Below are positions 62,786 to 64,000 of a stretch of DNA of 64,000 nt, one piece after another. Positions within the stretch are counted from its first letter, which is position 1. Each line of letters opens with the position of its first letter. Made by a program: the position numbers and the translations under genes. Source of the DNA: Algoriphagus sp. CAU 1675 (GTDB taxonomy: Bacteria > Bacteroidota > Bacteroidia > Cytophagales > Cyclobacteriaceae); NCBI RefSeq assembly GCF_029222925.1, contig NZ_JARHUI010000006.1, forward strand, positions 1 to 64,000. The letters are read 5' to 3'. The notes under the pieces were generated by a model. That model ran no database searches. It was not told the origin of the DNA and worked only from the letters and a program-made list of their open reading frames with translations.

Positions 62786-64000
62786 ATGAATAAACTTTAC
62801 TTAAACTTATTAGTGGTATCGATGATTTTTCTTTGCTGGCTTGGGATAAGCTTTCATGCTTTGGCGATTGAGCAGCAAGGGGATCCATGTAATTCTTCTG
62901 CCAAATATCTTTATTGGACAGGAGAAGTAAATACTGATTTTTTTAATGAAAACAATTGGAGAGAGTCTGTTCAAATCCCAAACCCTCCCGCAGAGGGTAG
63001 CGAATCCAGTTCGGTTTGTCTACCCGGTGCCAATAAAAAACCTTACACCATTTGCCCCAATGTCCCTGACTTGGCTAAGGACAAAAAACCAGGTTCAGGA
63101 ACAATTGATCCGGGCAAGCCGATTGGCATGAATTTGATCATTTCAGGTGCCCAAGTGGAGGCGAATGGAGAAATCATTTTTGCCTGTGCTGAGAAGGGAA
63201 TGACTTTGGTAAATAGCTTGCTTGAGGCAGGGCAGATTTCCCAGGGAGTAGTCTCTTTGGACGGGGAAAGTACAGTTAAAACGGGAGGGGAATCCTTGTC
63301 TTCAACTTTGATCTTCAATTTTCTAGATGCCGCTTCTTGGGTTTACCTGAAGCAGATCAATCCTCAGGAATTACAATCCCAATTGGGGCAAATTTACGTC
63401 AACCATACTGTTGGGATTCCCGGTGGTAATTTCCGAACTCAGCAATATTATCAAAAAGGTGCTGTGATTCGTCCGCTGGATAGCGGTTATGCTCCGCTTC
63501 AGGTTTTTTCCAGCTTGGCTTTTCAAGGCACCCCTGCTTCAGTGGGAGAAGATCTGATTTATCGTGGGAGTTCAATTCCTACGGGTGACAATTCGGTTCG
63601 GTCCTTTGTGCTGAAACGAGGTTTTATGGCCACTTTTGCAAATAACTCTGACGGTACGGGAAAAAGCAAAGTCTATATAGCTTCTGAAAAAGATCTGGAG
63701 GTAGATGCTTTGCCAGCTGCCCTGCAAGGAAATGTGAGCTTTATTCGAGTTGTACCTTGGAACTGGGTGACTAAAAAAGGGACCGGTTTCAGCTTTCCTG
63801 AATTGGATGCAGGTTGGTTTTACAATTGGAATCTGACCGGGATTTCTTATCCCAATTATGATTATGTACCGATGGCATGGGGTGCAGGAGGTGCTTCCCC
63901 AGCCAATGTCCAATCCATGATCAGTAAAAAGTCCACCACCCATGTGCTGGGCTTCAATGAGTCTGACAATTGTAATGGTGAATCAGGTCAGTATAATAAT
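62786..64000 (+). CDS. secreted glycoside hydrolase, GH128-like (partial, runs off the window)
   Basis: The reading frame is open from the ATG at 62786 to the last base (405 codons seen, no stop). It begins with a signal peptide ending around FHALA. The first 200 residues form an uncharacterised beta-rich region with several cysteines. After about residue 260 comes VRSFVLKRGFMATFANNSDGTG and VSFIRVVPWNWVTKKG, then YDYVPMAWG and LGFNESDNCNGESGQ. The last two resemble the strand ends and acid/base Glu motif (FNEPD) of GH128/glyco_hydro_cc beta-1,3-glucanases. The C-terminal part, including the nucleophile and any sorting domain, is not in view. Confidence 0.75.
   Translation, partial: MNKLYLNLLVVSMIFLCWLGISFHALAIEQQGDPCNSSAKYLYWTGEVNTDFFNENNWRESVQIPNPPAEGSESSSVCLPGANKKPYTICPNVPDLAKDKKPGSGTIDPGKPIGMNLIISGAQVEANGEIIFACAEKGMTLVNSLLEAGQISQGVVSLDGESTVKTGGESLSSTLIFNFLDAASWVYLKQINPQELQSQLGQIYVNHTVGIPGGNFRTQQYYQKGAVIRPLDSGYAPLQVFSSLAFQGTPASVGEDLIYRGSSIPTGDNSVRSFVLKRGFMATFANNSDGTGKSKVYIASEKDLEVDALPAALQGNVSFIRVVPWNWVTKKGTGFSFPELDAGWFYNWNLTGISYPNYDYVPMAWGAGGASPANVQSMISKKSTTHVLGFNESDNCNGESGQYNN

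Noticed and set aside
1..64000. CRISPR array, tRNA genes, IS elements or prophage
   Set aside because: No regularly spaced direct repeats, cloverleaf with a TTCGANNC-type loop, transposase or phage gene was recognised in any gap or ORF; short RNA genes could still be missed by eye.

Overview
The window looks like one chromosomal segment of a Bacteroidota bacterium, most likely Cytophagales (Cyclobacteriaceae/Algoriphagus-like; the genus is an inference). The signs are promoter cores of the Bacteroidota type (TTTG/TTG about 20 bases upstream of TAnnTTTG), which are clearest at the ompA and ilvD operons. Others are a barrel-less TonB-plug protein, a Na+-translocating NADH:quinone reductase, an exonuclease-DnaE fusion, a zinc-site-less Tgt and an uninterrupted ilv-leu operon. 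No IS element, phage, CRISPR array or tRNA was seen, so this is mainly core genome. The left edge is the last bases of a 5S rRNA with its terminator.

Layout. 0.1-6.7 kb: lipA, an outer-membrane-type protein, a serine dehydratase alpha subunit, an upp/antiporter/membrane-protein operon and a strongly promoted ompA-type gene. 6.7-14.8 kb (+): M42-like peptidase, hpt, adk, obgE, grpE, dnaJ, a secreted protein and an ABC-2 exporter pair. 14.8-24.7 kb: dps, an orphan histidine kinase, prfC, an MG2/plug protein, a tiny Cys-containing secreted peptide, ade, cmk and ispH. 24.8-29.5 kb: nqrABCDE, with no nqrF following. 29.6-34.4 kb: DUF1080 and DUF502 proteins, a TolB-like propeller, selD-mnmH and trxA. 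34.5-45.6 kb: dnaE with a fused proofreading domain, rsmG, an ECF sigma factor, a GT2 glycosyltransferase, tgt, an LptF/G permease, an EamA transporter and ispE.

45.9-57.3 kb is the most notable part. It is a branched-chain amino acid operon, ilvD-ilvB-ilvN-ilvC-leuA-leuC-leuD-(citramalate/isopropylmalate synthase-like)-leuB, preceded by what looks like a complete ribosome-mediated attenuator. That attenuator comprises a Bacteroidota-type promoter, a 16-codon leader peptide in which 8 residues are Val, Leu or Ile, and three complementary segments that form either an antiterminator or an intrinsic terminator just upstream of ilvD. The second LeuA-like enzyme together with LeuCDB could also supply 2-ketobutyrate for isoleucine by the citramalate route.

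57.4-64 kb holds a PQQ-type sugar dehydrogenase lipoprotein, two uncharacterised exported proteins, a divergent TruA-family protein, a sulfatase and, running off the right edge, a secreted GH128-like glycoside hydrolase. All assignments come from reading the sequence and recalling family motifs; no database search was possible.
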